Source: Leptospira meyeri | Lineage (GTDB): Bacteria > Spirochaetota > Leptospiria > Leptospirales > Leptospiraceae | DNA length: 64,000 bases | Direction of reading: 5' to 3' | Assembly: GCF_004368965.1 (NCBI RefSeq) | Contig: NZ_SORO01000001.1 | Span: forward strand, 2,636,001-2,700,000 | Shown here: positions 55,580 to 64,000 of the stretch, one piece after another | Layout: each line of letters begins with the position of its first letter | Position numbering within the stretch: the stretch's first letter is position 1 | Translations under genes and position numbers: made by a program | Notes under the pieces: generated by a model | Databases searched by the model: none | What the model was told of the DNA's origin: nothing | What the model saw: only the letters and a program-made list of their open reading frames with translations

Positions 55580-56146
55580 ATGAAAAAAGGATTTTTTTTA
55601 AGCCTCATCCTCCTCGCAGGTCTTTCGCTTTCATTAACGAATTGTTCGTCTTCTGAAGAAAAAGAAACTCCGAAAGACACAACTTCCACTACGGGAACAA
55701 CATCCACTGTATCTTCCAGAGATCTCAATGCAGCTCTTTTGGACGAAATCAATGTAGCACTCAAAGACTACCGCTATCCAGATGGTGTTCGTCGCAGAGG
55801 TTTTAGCTACAAACAAGCGGACATCCAAGCAGAAGATTTTAAAACTTGGGCAAAAGACAACGTTTCTTACATCAAAGATGCTCTTGCTAAACTTCCAGAA
55901 GGATACGCTCTTGAAGTAACTGGTCACGCAGATGCTTCTGGTCCAGAAGAAGCAGAAGGTGCAAAAAAAGGAAACGGATACTATTCACAAATTCGTTCTG
56001 ATGCAGTGAAAGACGCTCTGGTAAAACAAGGAATCCCTGCTGACAGAATCGTAACAAAAGCTTCCGGTTCTTCTAAGCCAATTTCTGGTTTTGATGAAAA
56101 AGACGCGATCAATCGTCGTGTGACTTTCCAAGTCGTTTCTAAATAA
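55580..56146 (+). CDS. loa22: OmpA-like outer-membrane lipoprotein Loa22
   Basis: 188 residues. Signal peptide ends LSLTNCSSS (lipobox). The mature protein matches leptospiral Loa22 through DYRYPDGVRRRGFSYKQADI and a C-terminal OmpA domain with EVTGHADASGPEEAEGAKKG and INRRVTFQVV. Loa22 is an abundant surface lipoprotein, reported to be needed for virulence in a pathogenic species, and binds peptidoglycan through the OmpA domain; here the organism is probably a saprophyte, so a structural role is expected. AAGGTAGG precedes the ATG and a strong terminator follows. Confidence 0.95.
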   Translation: MKKGFFLSLILLAGLSLSLTNCSSSEEKETPKDTTSTTGTTSTVSSRDLNAALLDEINVALKDYRYPDGVRRRGFSYKQADIQAEDFKTWAKDNVSYIKDALAKLPEGYALEVTGHADASGPEEAEGAKKGNGYYSQIRSDAVKDALVKQGIPADRIVTKASGSSKPISGFDEKDAINRRVTFQVVSK

Positions 56147-56185
56147 GAAAGTAACCATTCTTATTTAGCGATCTTTCTCTAAATC

Positions 56186-56212
56186 AAACCCACCATTTGG
56201 TGGGTTTTTTTT
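56186..56212 (+). terminator. Rho-independent terminator of loa22
   Basis: AAACCCACC and GGTGGGTTT arms with a short ATTT loop, followed by a run of T. Confidence 0.93.
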
Positions 56213-56500
56213 ATGCCCACTCATTATTTTGTAAATACGGTCGATTGTTGGTGTTTGCGTTTGGGCGCCTCGGATTCGTTATGCGAATCAAAGTTTTTTC
56301 TATAACGACCGCGCTTTTCGTTCCAATCTTTCGTTAGTTTCTAACTGAAAATGGATCCATATAAATTTACGAAAGATTTCCACTGCAATCGCTGGCGCAG
56401 GATTGGGAGCTGAAATCTAAAATGATTTATGTTCAAAATATTTTGAATGAAACAAATTCTTGACCTTAAAAAACTCTGTAACGGAATTTAAGGATCTACC
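56213..56500. other. Intergenic region containing a repeat element
   Basis: No gene. Holds the repeat copy at 56257-56397; the remaining bases before the next gene are AT-rich. Confidence 0.5.
56257..56397 (-). repeat. Dispersed stem-loop element, AT-richer divergent copy
   Basis: On the minus strand: CCAGCGATTG, GTGGAAATC, GGATCC, stem GTTAG AAA CTAAC, GGAACGAAAAGCGCGG, stem GATTCG / CGAATC and GGCGCCCAAA. The left blocks match the copy at 30229-30345, the right end matches its GCGCCCAAA. The AT-rich interior suggests it is an older or diverged copy. Confidence 0.6.
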
Positions 56501-57037
56501 ATGCCAAACTCTGTCCTAGAATACATCCAATCCTTACCAGAAGACCGAAGGATACCATTTTCCAAACTGCGAGACATCGTTAAAAAAAATCTCCCAAAAG
56601 GTTTTGAAGAAACCATCCAATACAAAATGATTGGTTATGTGGTTCCCAAAAAAACATATCCAGCTGGCTATCATGTAACACCGGAACTGGCACTTCCCTT
56701 TATCCATATTGCATCTCAAAAGAATGGACTTGCCCTCTATCATATGGGAATTTATGCCGATCTCAAATTACTCAATTGGTTCCAAACGGAATATCCTAAA
56801 CATTCTAAAACCAAATTGGATATGGGGAAAAGTTGTATTCGTTTTAAAAACTTAGATGATATACCTTGGAAACTCATTGGAGAACTTGTTTCTAAGATGG
56901 GGCCTAAGGATTGGATCAATCTTTATGAAATCAACTTAACCAGTTCAAGAAGGATCCAAAAAAATATGAAGACAAAACCAACGAAGATACAAAGAAAGGC
57001 AGCTCCTAAAAAAAGGAAGTTTGAAAAAAAAGAATGA
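56501..57037 (+). CDS. DUF1801 (YdhG-like) protein
   Basis: 178 residues. LEYIQSLPEDRRIPFSKLRD, GFEETIQYKMIGYVVPKKTY and MGKSCIRFKNLDDIPWKLIG match the DUF1801 fold. The last 30 residues are a Lys/Arg-rich tail (KTKPTKIQRKAAPKKRKFEK), which may bind nucleic acid. Function unknown. Followed 34 bp later by the DUF3147 gene. Confidence 0.82.
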   Translation: MPNSVLEYIQSLPEDRRIPFSKLRDIVKKNLPKGFEETIQYKMIGYVVPKKTYPAGYHVTPELALPFIHIASQKNGLALYHMGIYADLKLLNWFQTEYPKHSKTKLDMGKSCIRFKNLDDIPWKLIGELVSKMGPKDWINLYEINLTSSRRIQKNMKTKPTKIQRKAAPKKRKFEKKE

Positions 57038-57070
57038 AAGAGTATGATCACCTATAGGGAGTACTGATAC

Positions 57071-57424
57071 GTGTTCTATATATTTCTCAAATATTTACTG
57101 ACAGCGGCCCTCGTTGTCTTTATCTCCGAAGTGGCAAAACGAAATGACAGGCTTGGAAGTTTCATTGCCTCTCTTCCCTTGGTCACGATCCTAACACTAG
57201 TTTGGTTAAAAATAGAAAAAGTATCCACGGAGAAAATATCTAATCATGCATATTATACGTTTTGGTTTGTTTTACCCACCTTACCGATGTTTTTAGCATT
57301 TCCGAAACTTTACCAAATGTTTGGATTTTGGATGGCTCTTATTGTTAGTATGATTTTAACATTTTTTATGTTTTATTTTTTCCAACTCATCTTAAGTCGA
57401 TTTGGAATTCATTTATTTGATTGA
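57071..57424 (+). CDS. DUF3147-type small membrane protein
   Basis: 117 residues, four membrane spans; FISEVAKRNDRLGSFIASLP and TFWFVLPTLPMFLAFPKL match the DUF3147 family. GTG start at 57071. Function unknown; probably co-transcribed with the DUF1801 and DUF3703 genes. Confidence 0.78.
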   Translation: MFYIFLKYLLTAALVVFISEVAKRNDRLGSFIASLPLVTILTLVWLKIEKVSTEKISNHAYYTFWFVLPTLPMFLAFPKLYQMFGFWMALIVSMILTFFMFYFFQLILSRFGIHLFD

Positions 57425-57534
57425 TATAAGGTAGTTTTTAAATTTATTTAATTTTGATAGAACTTCTTTTTTATTGGAGAAAGATAGGTCTAACATTCGA
57501 ATTTTATAACTCTCTATCGGGAAAGGACCATTTT

Positions 57535-57936
57535 ATGACAATTAATTTAAAAATGCCCAATGATTTCAAAGTTGCTTATAAAATTGAGTTACAAAAATAC
57601 AAAGATAGTTTGGCACAAAACAATGATTCACTTGCTTGGCATCATTTGGAAAGAGCTCATATTATTGGTCAATACCATCCTATGTCTCATACAGGGGTTC
57701 ATTTTCGAATGTTTGTTTTTGGAATACGAAAATTTGACTTAAATGAAATTCTTGGACAATTTGTTCGAATGAGTTTTGGATGGATTGGAAGTATGTTCAA
57801 TCGAATCCCCGTGGGAAATACAGGAAGTGCTTCTGTTCCCATTTTTGCACCCATGCCCATCCCGGATGATTTAAAACCTCTACTATGGAATGCTGACGTT
57901 GATGCCAAAGGATTGTCTGGGTTTAAGAGTAAATAA
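57535..57936 (+). CDS. DUF3703 protein
   Basis: 133 residues from ATG 57535, preceded by AAGGA eight bases upstream. LAWHHLERAHIIGQYHPMSH (conserved His residues) and RIPVGNTGSASVPIFAPMPI define DUF3703. Function unknown, perhaps metal-related by the His/Trp cluster. The open frame extends to 57454, but the ribosome-binding site favours the shorter form. Confidence 0.8.
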   Translation: MTINLKMPNDFKVAYKIELQKYKDSLAQNNDSLAWHHLERAHIIGQYHPMSHTGVHFRMFVFGIRKFDLNEILGQFVRMSFGWIGSMFNRIPVGNTGSASVPIFAPMPIPDDLKPLLWNADVDAKGLSGFKSK

Positions 57937-57954
57937 ATTCGCATAACATTGATT

Positions 57955-58551
57955 TTATTTTTTCGCAACCATAAGAAAAATTGAGGCATCTTCATTCAAA
58001 AATACTTTTTTCTTTTCTAAAATGATAGAAGATGATACTGACTGAAATCCAGTTTTTTTTAATAAAACCATCAATGCATTTTGATCGAATCCACTATGGA
58101 CTTTGGGATGGGAAACTTTTTCATTCTGATCAAAATCTACAATGATGAGTTTTCCTTGGGGATTCAAAATTTCGTAAAAAAATTCAAGAATCTTTTTTGT
58201 ATCAGGAATATGCAATAGAACCAAAGAAACTAGCAAGATATCCGCTTTTTTTGTTTTGGAATATTGAAGAAAATTCGAATGGATTACTTCTGCATTGTGC
58301 ACATTCAACCTTTTGATTTTTTCTCTGACAATACCGAGCATTGGTTCCGATGAATCAATAAACAGTACTCGTTCCACTAAGGAAGTTAAGGTGAGGCCTA
58401 CAAGTCCTGTCCCACATCCATAATCAAATAAAGTTTTTGATTGGCTTTCTTTACATTCTACCTGGACTGCACTTGCTATGTCCTTTGCTAATTCTTTTCG
58501 TTCCGTTGTGTCGTATTGGCTTGCTAGTTGGTCAAAAACATTTGGTTCCAT
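57955..58551 (-). CDS. Class I SAM-dependent methyltransferase
   Basis: 198 residues. SAM-binding motif I LFDYGCGTGLVGLTL, motif II VLFIDSSEPML, and post-motif ADILLVSLVLLHIPDTKKIL. Small-molecule methyltransferase of the UbiE/Coq5-like type; substrate unknown. Convergent with the DUF3703 gene, 18 bp apart. Confidence 0.87.
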   Translation of the reverse strand: MEPNVFDQLASQYDTTERKELAKDIASAVQVECKESQSKTLFDYGCGTGLVGLTLTSLVERVLFIDSSEPMLGIVREKIKRLNVHNAEVIHSNFLQYSKTKKADILLVSLVLLHIPDTKKILEFFYEILNPQGKLIIVDFDQNEKVSHPKVHSGFDQNALMVLLKKTGFQSVSSSIILEKKKVFLNEDASIFLMVAKK

Positions 58552-58634
58552 ATGGGTGTGTGTGTTAGACTAGGATGGAGAACATAAATATTTACTTTCG
58601 AAGGACGAAGCCACCAAGCGAACGAGGAACGCTG

Positions 58635-58961
58635 TTATGTATTATTTTTTTTGTTACAATGTGTTTGTTGGTAGGTTTCGTAAATTGTATTTGCCTCTCG
58701 ATTCTCTATATATAGAAAATAGGGTAATATGATTAACGGAAATAATCCGTCAATTCCGGCTGCCCATGCGAGTGAAAGGGAAACGTAAGAGATTCCTGCT
58801 GAAAATCCCCATTGGCTTTGGCGATAATTTTTCATTTTAGATCTAGTTTCGAAAAAATAAGCTAAACATTCTGGAGATTCATTTTTAGGCAATTCGGGAA
58901 TCGTAACACAGGAATATAAAATTAAAATTGATAAAGATGTAATGAAATTTCTGAAATACAT
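58635..58961 (-). CDS. Small lipoprotein with a hydrophobic segment
   Basis: 108 residues. Lipobox ILYSC; a later hydrophobic segment (ISYVSLSLAWAAGIDGLFPL) probably spans a membrane. No family recognised. Its start overlaps the end of the upstream lipoprotein gene by 40 bp in another frame, so the two are co-transcribed. Confidence 0.65.
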   Translation of the reverse strand: MYFRNFITSLSILILYSCVTIPELPKNESPECLAYFFETRSKMKNYRQSQWGFSAGISYVSLSLAWAAGIDGLFPLIILPYFLYIENREANTIYETYQQTHCNKKNNT

Positions 58962-59512
58962 TTTTCTAAGACCTTTAAATTTTTAATTTCAATAAATTCT
59001 TCGAAAATGGAAGTCCTTGTTAATCCATAGAAGTATATTTTTAGTTTGTCATTTAACATAAATTTGTCATGAACTATAATGTTTTCATTTTGATAAATTG
59101 TGTATTCAACATTAACTGTATAATCAATTTCTCTGAAATGTATTGGCCAAATAAATGAAACAGGATATATGATAGGTAAACTCCACCAATAGTTTCTTTT
59201 TTCAGCAAGGTAAGGTTGAATTTTGATATCTAAAATAAAATCATCTTTGTTTTGAAGACTCGTTTCGTTCACAATATATTTATTTTGTAAAGGAATATCA
59301 TTCTTTAAGAATGATATAAAGATGTATTTCCAAGCGCTTTCAATTTCAACTAGATCATCATTGATGATTTCAAATTTTCGGATGTTTATTGTTTTCTTAT
59401 TAACTATGTCTGGGTTTTCGTTTGATTTTTGAGGGCTAGGCAATTGTCTAATATCAATATTACAGCTTGTTGAAATGACGGTGATTAAAATGACAATGAT
59501 TATTTTTTTCAT
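58922..59512 (-). CDS. Lipoprotein, unknown family
   Basis: About 196 residues from ATG 59512. Lipobox ISTSC. Very AT-rich with many Lys, Ile and Asn codons compared with neighbouring genes. SLPIIYPVSFIWPIHFREID is a hydrophobic central part. No recognised family. Overlaps 40 bp with the downstream small lipoprotein gene. Confidence 0.65.
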   Translation of the reverse strand: MKKIIIVILITVISTSCNIDIRQLPSPQKSNENPDIVNKKTINIRKFEIINDDLVEIESAWKYIFISFLKNDIPLQNKYIVNETSLQNKDDFILDIKIQPYLAEKRNYWWSLPIIYPVSFIWPIHFREIDYTVNVEYTIYQNENIIVHDKFMLNDKLKIYFYGLTRTSIFEEFIEIKNLKVLEKCISEISLHLYQF

Positions 59513-59676
59513 AAATTGAATTTGATTCAATAAAATAACGTATAACTCTTTATCCGTCTTTTTTGTTTGATTTTAATCACATATCGCTTGTTATTTGTTA
59601 ATTTGTCAAGTAGGGAATCAAAATTCCGCTCTACTATAGGTAAAATGGAAACCTATCTTGAATCCCGATTCTATAC

Positions 59677-60645
59677 TTAAAAACTCACTCTCATACCCAA
59701 ATAAATTCCTCGCAGGACATCAAAGTTTTCTGATTTTTGTGGGAGATTCATTTCCCAGACACCAGCAAGAGACGGATTTTGAGATCCTAAATTTTCTGTA
59801 CCCTGCTTTAGTTGGATATCGTTGTAGTGTAAATAAGAGAACTTAGAAACGACCAGATTGTAACCAACAAAGAATTTCATATTGGGATGAAAGGAATAGG
59901 AGAGGGAACCATCCAATTCATAACCACGAAAGATTCCTTCTGTACCAGCTGTGGACAATGAGTATTGGAATCTGTCTTCCATTAGGTTTGGTTGTTTGAA
60001 AAACCGAGTGCCTTGTGTATAGAATAAATCCATCGTTAGGTGGAATGCGAAATATTGGTTCAGTTGGTAAATGGTTTGGACAGAGACTTGTGGGCCGTAA
60101 GTAAAAAAGTATTCTTTGAAGGTTCCTTGGCCTAAATAATTTCCATAGAGATAACGATTGATATTACGAACCCCACCTCCCAGATTCAGTTTCCAATCCT
60201 TCGTAGGTGTGAAGGTTTTATAAAAATTGAGTTCAAACTCAGAACGAGCCGTCGGAGACAGATAAAATCGAGAAAGGTTTCCTCCTTGTGTCGATTGTTG
60301 GTAGAGTAAGGTGTTTGCGTTTACGATTTCAATTTCAAAATAAGAGAGATCGACTTTGAATCCTTTCTCTAAGTTTTCGTAACTGAACACAAAGGGAATG
60401 AGAACCTTGCCATTTTCTTTTAAAGCAGAACTGGAACGAGTGGGGAGAATGGATTCGTTTTTATCAGTGAGAGAACTGTATTCATAAGGAAGGTAGTGGT
60501 AGGTTTGTCTTTTTAAGAGCAAACTCCATTCTGAATTTTTACTGTTTCCTTCTGGTACGGGCCTTTCTGTTTCCCGACCATCACCCTCAGCAAAAATCAT
60601 AGAAGAGACAGAAACAAGGAATATATAGATTAGGTTCTGTTTCAT
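59677..60645 (-). CDS. Outer-membrane beta-barrel protein
   Basis: 322 residues. Signal peptide (KQNLIYIFLVSVSSMIFA), then alternating amphipathic strands (FKVDLSYFEIEIV, SEFELNFYKTF, WKLNLGGGVRNI) and a terminal Phe (YLGMRVSF), the signature recognised by BamA. Length suits a 12- to 14-stranded barrel. Function unknown; no TonB box or plug. ATG 60645, 152 bp divergent from fumarase. Confidence 0.8.
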   Translation of the reverse strand: MKQNLIYIFLVSVSSMIFAEGDGRETERPVPEGNSKNSEWSLLLKRQTYHYLPYEYSSLTDKNESILPTRSSSALKENGKVLIPFVFSYENLEKGFKVDLSYFEIEIVNANTLLYQQSTQGGNLSRFYLSPTARSEFELNFYKTFTPTKDWKLNLGGGVRNINRYLYGNYLGQGTFKEYFFTYGPQVSVQTIYQLNQYFAFHLTMDLFYTQGTRFFKQPNLMEDRFQYSLSTAGTEGIFRGYELDGSLSYSFHPNMKFFVGYNLVVSKFSYLHYNDIQLKQGTENLGSQNPSLAGVWEMNLPQKSENFDVLRGIYLGMRVSF

Positions 60646-60797
60646 TTTCCCTTGTTATAGACTGATTTTGGAAAATGGAAACGATTTTTTCCCCTTTGGA
60701 TTATTATAATCTTCTAAGTGTTTCCAACAGTCCCCGCAAAAATTCATTTACGAAAGGAGGAATCTCTCGAAATTAGAAGTTATAAATAGAGGTTACC

Positions 60798-62411
60798 ATG
60801 CCAGAGTTTTTTTACGCCGATCCTTTTCCTTTAAACGGGGACACTACCGAATACAAATTATTAACAAAAGATTTTGTGAGTACCGTTCCATTTGGTGATA
60901 AAGAAATTCTGAAAGTAGAACCGGAAGGCCTTACCTTTCTTGCTGAAAAAGCAATGGAGGATGTTTCCTTTTATCTTCGGACAGCCCATTTAGAAAAAGT
61001 CCGTAAAATTTTAGATGATCCAGAAGCAACACCAAACGATCGTTTTGTTGCAATGGCTCTCCTCAAAAATGCCGTAATTGCCGCAGACAAACAACTGCCT
61101 TCCTGCCAAGATACTGGAACGGGAATTGTGATGGCAAAAAAAGGGGAATATGTCATCACCGGTGGCGATGATGCGGAAGCGCTTTCCAAAGGAATTTATA
61201 ATACCTATGTAAACAGAAACTTACGTTATTCACAAGTGGTTCCTCTCACTATGTATGACGAAGTCAATTCCGGTTCCAATTTGCCAGCACAGATTGATAT
61301 TTACTCCACCCCTGGTGACAAGTATAGTTTTCTTTTTATGGCAAAAGGAGGCGGGTCCGCTAACAAAACATATCTGTTTCAAGAAACAAAAGCCTTACTC
61401 AATCCTGCTTCTCTTGAAAAATTCATAACCGACAAAGTATCCAACTTAGGAACAGCGGCTTGTCCTCCTTACCACATTGCTGTTGTGATTGGGGGAACCT
61501 CTGCAGAAGCAAATCTGAAAACAGTAAAACTTGCGTCAGCTGGGTATCTGGATCATTTGCCAACCAAAGGAGACAAATTTGGTTCTGCTTTCCGTGATGT
61601 GGAACTGGAAGAAAAGATGTTAGTTGCCGCTCAAAAATCAGGGATCGGTGCTCAGTTTGGTGGGAAGTATTTGGCTCATGATTTTAAAGTCATTCGACTT
61701 CCGCGCCATGGTGCATCTTGCCCCGTGGGACTTGGTGTGAGTTGTAGTGCGGATCGTAACATCAAAGCAAAAATTACAAAAGACGGAATCTATTTAGAAA
61801 AACTAGAGTATGACCCTTCTAAGTTTTTACCAACGATTGATGAAGTGGATTCCAATACTGAATCGGTTCATATCAATCTCAACCAACCAATGCCTGAAAT
61901 TTTAAAAGTCCTCACTAAGTATCCGGTAAAAACACGTGTTATGTTGTCTGGTCGACTCGTCGTAGCTCGTGATATCGCTCATGCAAAGTTAAAGGAGAAA
62001 TTAGATAAGGGGGAACCTCTCCCGGATTATTTCAAAAACCATCCGGTGTATTATGCGGGTCCTGCCAAAACTCCAGAAGGAATGCCATCTGGTTCATTTG
62101 GTCCAACCACTGCTGGTCGTATGGATAGTTACGTTCCTCTTTTTCAAGAGAAAGGTTATTCTATGATTTCTCTTGCGAAAGGAAATCGTTCCAAAGTAGT
62201 CACCGATAGTTGCAAAAAAAATGGTGGGTTTTATCTCGGATCCATCGGTGGTCCGGCCGCTCTTCTTGCAAAAGAAAATATCAAAAAGGTAGAAGTCCTC
62301 GATTTTCCAGAATTAGGTATGGAAGCCGTTTGGTCGATTGATGTGGAAAACTTTCCTGCATTTATCGTAGTAGATGATAAAGGAAATGATTTTTTCCAAA
62401 TGCTGAATTGA
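60798..62411 (+). CDS. Class I fumarate hydratase, iron-sulfur type
   Basis: 537 residues, the single-chain class I form. Converts fumarate to malate in the TCA cycle with a [4Fe-4S] cluster. Candidate cluster Cys lie in [18 protein letters not shown] and [28 protein letters not shown] and [14 protein letters not shown] are family blocks. GAGGT stands just before the ATG. Oxygen-labile enzyme, so expression at low oxygen is plausible but not shown here. Confidence 0.95.
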   Translation: MPEFFYADPFPLNGDTTEYKLLTKDFVSTVPFGDKEILKVEPEGLTFLAEKAMEDVSFYLRTAHLEKVRKILDDPEATPNDRFVAMALLKNAVIAADKQLPSCQDTGTGIVMAKKGEYVITGGDDAEALSKGIYNTYVNRNLRYSQVVPLTMYDEVNSGSNLPAQIDIYSTPGDKYSFLFMAKGGGSANKTYLFQETKALLNPASLEKFITDKVSNLGTAACPPYHIAVVIGGTSAEANLKTVKLASAGYLDHLPTKGDKFGSAFRDVELEEKMLVAAQKSGIGAQFGGKYLAHDFKVIRLPRHGASCPVGLGVSCSADRNIKAKITKDGIYLEKLEYDPSKFLPTIDEVDSNTESVHINLNQPMPEILKVLTKYPVKTRVMLSGRLVVARDIAHAKLKEKLDKGEPLPDYFKNHPVYYAGPAKTPEGMPSGSFGPTTAGRMDSYVPLFQEKGYSMISLAKGNRSKVVTDSCKKNGGFYLGSIGGPAALLAKENIKKVEVLDFPELGMEAVWSIDVENFPAFIVVDDKGNDFFQMLN

Positions 62412-62429
62412 TTAGTTTAAAAACCTAAG

Positions 62430-63191
62430 TTAGTCGTTAAGTGGAATCTTTTCAACCATTTGGGCGAATTCATACCCAAACTTATGAGCATCTCCTGGCC
62501 ATCGTGCAGAGATAAAATTTTGATCTCTCACTGTAAAGCCGGCAGATGTATTGTTCGTTTTGTCTCGAAAAATACCGCTGTTACCACTTTGGAATTGGGA
62601 AGAATGTTTCAAAAAAGACTTCACTTCGTCTTCGACAGTTATATTGTATGTGAGATAATAATCACCAAGCCAGAGTTTTGTTAAGTTATAAGCTAGTAAT
62701 TCTTGTTTTTTGAGAAGAGACGTTGTGTTCAGATTATATAAAACTGATTTATTCGTATTTGGATCGATGCTTCTTGCAACAAGTAATACCCCATGGCAAA
62801 TAGCACCAACTGGTTTTTTTTGATCGAAAAAGTTTACAATGATTGATTGCAGTATTTTTGATTCCAAATAAGGAATCATTCCTTTTGCATGTCCACCGGG
62901 CAATAGAATTCCATTGTATGCATTGGGTTCAATTTGTTCATATGAAATGGGTTTTAGAAAATTTTGATCTTTTTCTAGGAGATCGTAATCAGCACGGGCA
63001 TCTCCACTCGCTCTTAAAATTGTTTTTAAGATACCTAAACCATCACCTAACAACATACGTTTATCAGCGTTGCCTTTTTTCCCCGAAGGAGTTGCAAACA
63101 CAACTTTATGTCTTTTTGCGGTAAGGATTCTCCAAGGAATACTAACTTCACTTGGATCAAAATCATTTTCAGGAATTGGAATGAGTATCAT
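62430..63191 (-). CDS. DJ-1/PfpI-family protein, cytoplasmic
   Basis: 253 residues. GILLPGGHAKGM and GAICHGVLLVARS (nucleophile-elbow Cys) mark the DJ-1/PfpI fold; RILTAKRHKVVFATPSGKKG matches the N-terminal part of the glutamine-amidotransferase-like branch. No signal peptide, unlike the homologue at 22844-23758. Function unknown. Convergent with fumarase (19 bp) and divergent from the DHFR-family gene; the operator-like palindrome at 63324 sits in that gap. Confidence 0.83.
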   Translation of the reverse strand: MILIPIPENDFDPSEVSIPWRILTAKRHKVVFATPSGKKGNADKRMLLGDGLGILKTILRASGDARADYDLLEKDQNFLKPISYEQIEPNAYNGILLPGGHAKGMIPYLESKILQSIIVNFFDQKKPVGAICHGVLLVARSIDPNTNKSVLYNLNTTSLLKKQELLAYNLTKLWLGDYYLTYNITVEDEVKSFLKHSSQFQSGNSGIFRDKTNNTSAGFTVRDQNFISARWPGDAHKFGYEFAQMVEKIPLND

Positions 63192-63323
63192 AAGTTTGTC
63201 TTGTAAATTGAGTTCACAGTAAAAAAAAAATCCACATTTTTAAAAGCGAATTAAAATCTTTATAAGGTGAGTTACAAAGAAATCGAATGGATTTCTTAGT
63301 AGACAGAAAACGATATACATTAT

Positions 63324-63339
63324 TTAACCGAATGGTTAA
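63324..63339. promoter_or_regulatory. ArsR-type operator candidate
   Basis: TTAACC-GAAT-GGTTAA has perfect 6-bp arms. The layout resembles sites bound by ArsR-family repressors that sit next to DHFR-family and SRPBCC genes. It lies 132 bp from one gene and 98 bp from the other in a divergent gap, so it could control either or both. Confidence 0.5.
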
Positions 63340-63437
63340 GTAATGGCTCACTTCATGCTAGTGTAAATTGACCCTATCCTTAGGCAGGGGCAAACTAGCC
63401 AGGAACGATTGTCATGTTAAATCCAAGGAGAAAATTG

Positions 63438-64000
63438 ATGGGTCAATTGAAGGTGAAAAGTTTTTCGATATCGATGGATGGTTTTGGCGCGGGTCCGAAT
63501 CAAAGTTTAGAAAATCCTCTGGGTGAAGGTGCAATGAAAGTTCATGAATGGGTATTTTCTACAAAATCCTTCCAGAAAATGCATGGAAGTGGGAGTGGCG
63601 GAGAATTGGGAATCGACAATGATTTTGCAGAAGCAGGATTTTTAAACATCGGAGCTTGGATTTTAGGCCGCAATATGTTTGGTCCGATTCGCGGAGAGTG
63701 GCCGAATGAAGAATGGAAGGGATGGTGGGGAACAAATCCACCGTATCATTGTCCAGTTTATGTTTTGACAAATCATCCGCGGGAACCCATTTCAATGGAA
63801 GGTGGCACAACGTTTCATTTTGTTACAGAAGGAATTCACAAAGCGCTCGAATTAGCTCAAAAATCTGCTGGAAACAAAGATGTGCGATTGGGTGGAGGAG
63901 TTTCTACAATCCGTCAATATTTACAAGAAAAACTAATTGATGAATTACACCTTGTGGTTTCTCCCGTTCTGTTGGGTAGGGGTGAGTCTTTGTTATCGGG
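63438..64000 (+). CDS. RibD C-terminal / dihydrofolate-reductase-family protein, 3' truncated by the window
   Basis: Open to the end of the window (187 complete codons and two bases of the next). ATG 63438 with AAGGAG seven bases upstream. VKSFSISMDGFGAGPNQSLE (family S-SLDGF-AGP), ILGRNMFGPIRGEW, VYVLTNHPREPI, DVRLGGGVSTIRQYL and LIDELHLVVSPVLLGRGESL define the RibD_C/YyaP-like branch, which binds NADPH but has unknown substrates. It carries the complete fold to the family's last strand, so about 20-30 residues are cut off. A broken family member is at 40203-40625. Confidence 0.88.
   Translation, partial: MGQLKVKSFSISMDGFGAGPNQSLENPLGEGAMKVHEWVFSTKSFQKMHGSGSGGELGIDNDFAEAGFLNIGAWILGRNMFGPIRGEWPNEEWKGWWGTNPPYHCPVYVLTNHPREPISMEGGTTFHFVTEGIHKALELAQKSAGNKDVRLGGGVSTIRQYLQEKLIDELHLVVSPVLLGRGESLLS

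Noticed and set aside
56257..56397. Integron attC interpretation of the repeat family (GTTATGCGAAT, TTCGCATAAC)
   Set aside because: The consensus R'/R'' boxes are not met, copies are scattered and not in a cassette array, and no integrase is seen; kept only as a repeat family.

Overview
The window is chromosomal DNA of a spirochaete of the genus Leptospira, most likely a saprophytic lineage. The strongest marker is a close relative of the leptospiral OmpA-like lipoprotein Loa22 (55580-56146). Supporting signs are many short-lipobox lipoproteins of spirochaetal type, 7TMR-DISM histidine kinases, NHL-repeat lipoproteins and moderately AT-rich DNA. The clade is inferred from general appearance and was not computed. 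No tRNA, rRNA, CRISPR array, transposase or phage gene was recognised.

Layout. 1-9.1 kb: the 3' end of a PlsC-type acyltransferase, fused isobutyryl-CoA mutase IcmF, an unusual protein with an S2-S3-S4 voltage-sensor-like core but no pore, and a translationally coupled pair made of a small exported protein and a secreted papain-fold protease. 9.1-16.4 kb: a dihaem cytochrome c, the glycine cleavage operon gcvT-gcvH-gcvP followed by a thioredoxin-like [2Fe-2S] ferredoxin, and a divergent quinone oxidoreductase-like gene. 16.5-24.8 kb: a 24-residue Lys/Ala histone-H1-like peptide, SUFU-domain protein, AlkB, DUF4269, an SDR reductase, a metallo-beta-lactamase-fold lipoprotein, a DJ-1/PfpI protein facing a Crp/Fnr regulator, and thioredoxin. 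24.9-29.5 kb: a cell-surface run (discoidin-like lipoprotein, polytopic membrane protein, VanW, small Cys-rich lipoprotein, VanX). 29.6-38.4 kb: PH-domain protein, HadB/HadA-like dehydratases with a monoacylglycerol lipase, an alkaline-phosphatase-superfamily lipoprotein, a PlsC homologue with altered catalytic motif, an OmpA protein and a PstS-like lipoprotein.

38.4-47.4 kb is an accessory-looking segment: two co-oriented paralogous NHL-propeller lipoproteins bracket a decayed region (including a RibD/DHFR-family remnant), a PilZ membrane protein and a 1238-residue lipoprotein ending in seven 53-residue repeats. 47.6-64 kb is largely housekeeping and signalling: hpt, sixA, a divergent response regulator/hybrid kinase pair, TerC, RluA-type pseudouridine synthase, Loa22, small DUF proteins, a methyltransferase, two small lipoproteins, an outer-membrane barrel, class I fumarase, a second DJ-1/PfpI protein and a DHFR-family gene cut by the window end.

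Between genes lie several copies of a GC-rich element of about 90-140 bp with conserved blocks around stem-loops whose arms differ between copies but stay complementary. Three perfect palindromes look like operators: a PrfA/Crp-type box (22741), a CsoR/CstR-type box (24447) and an ArsR-type box (63324).
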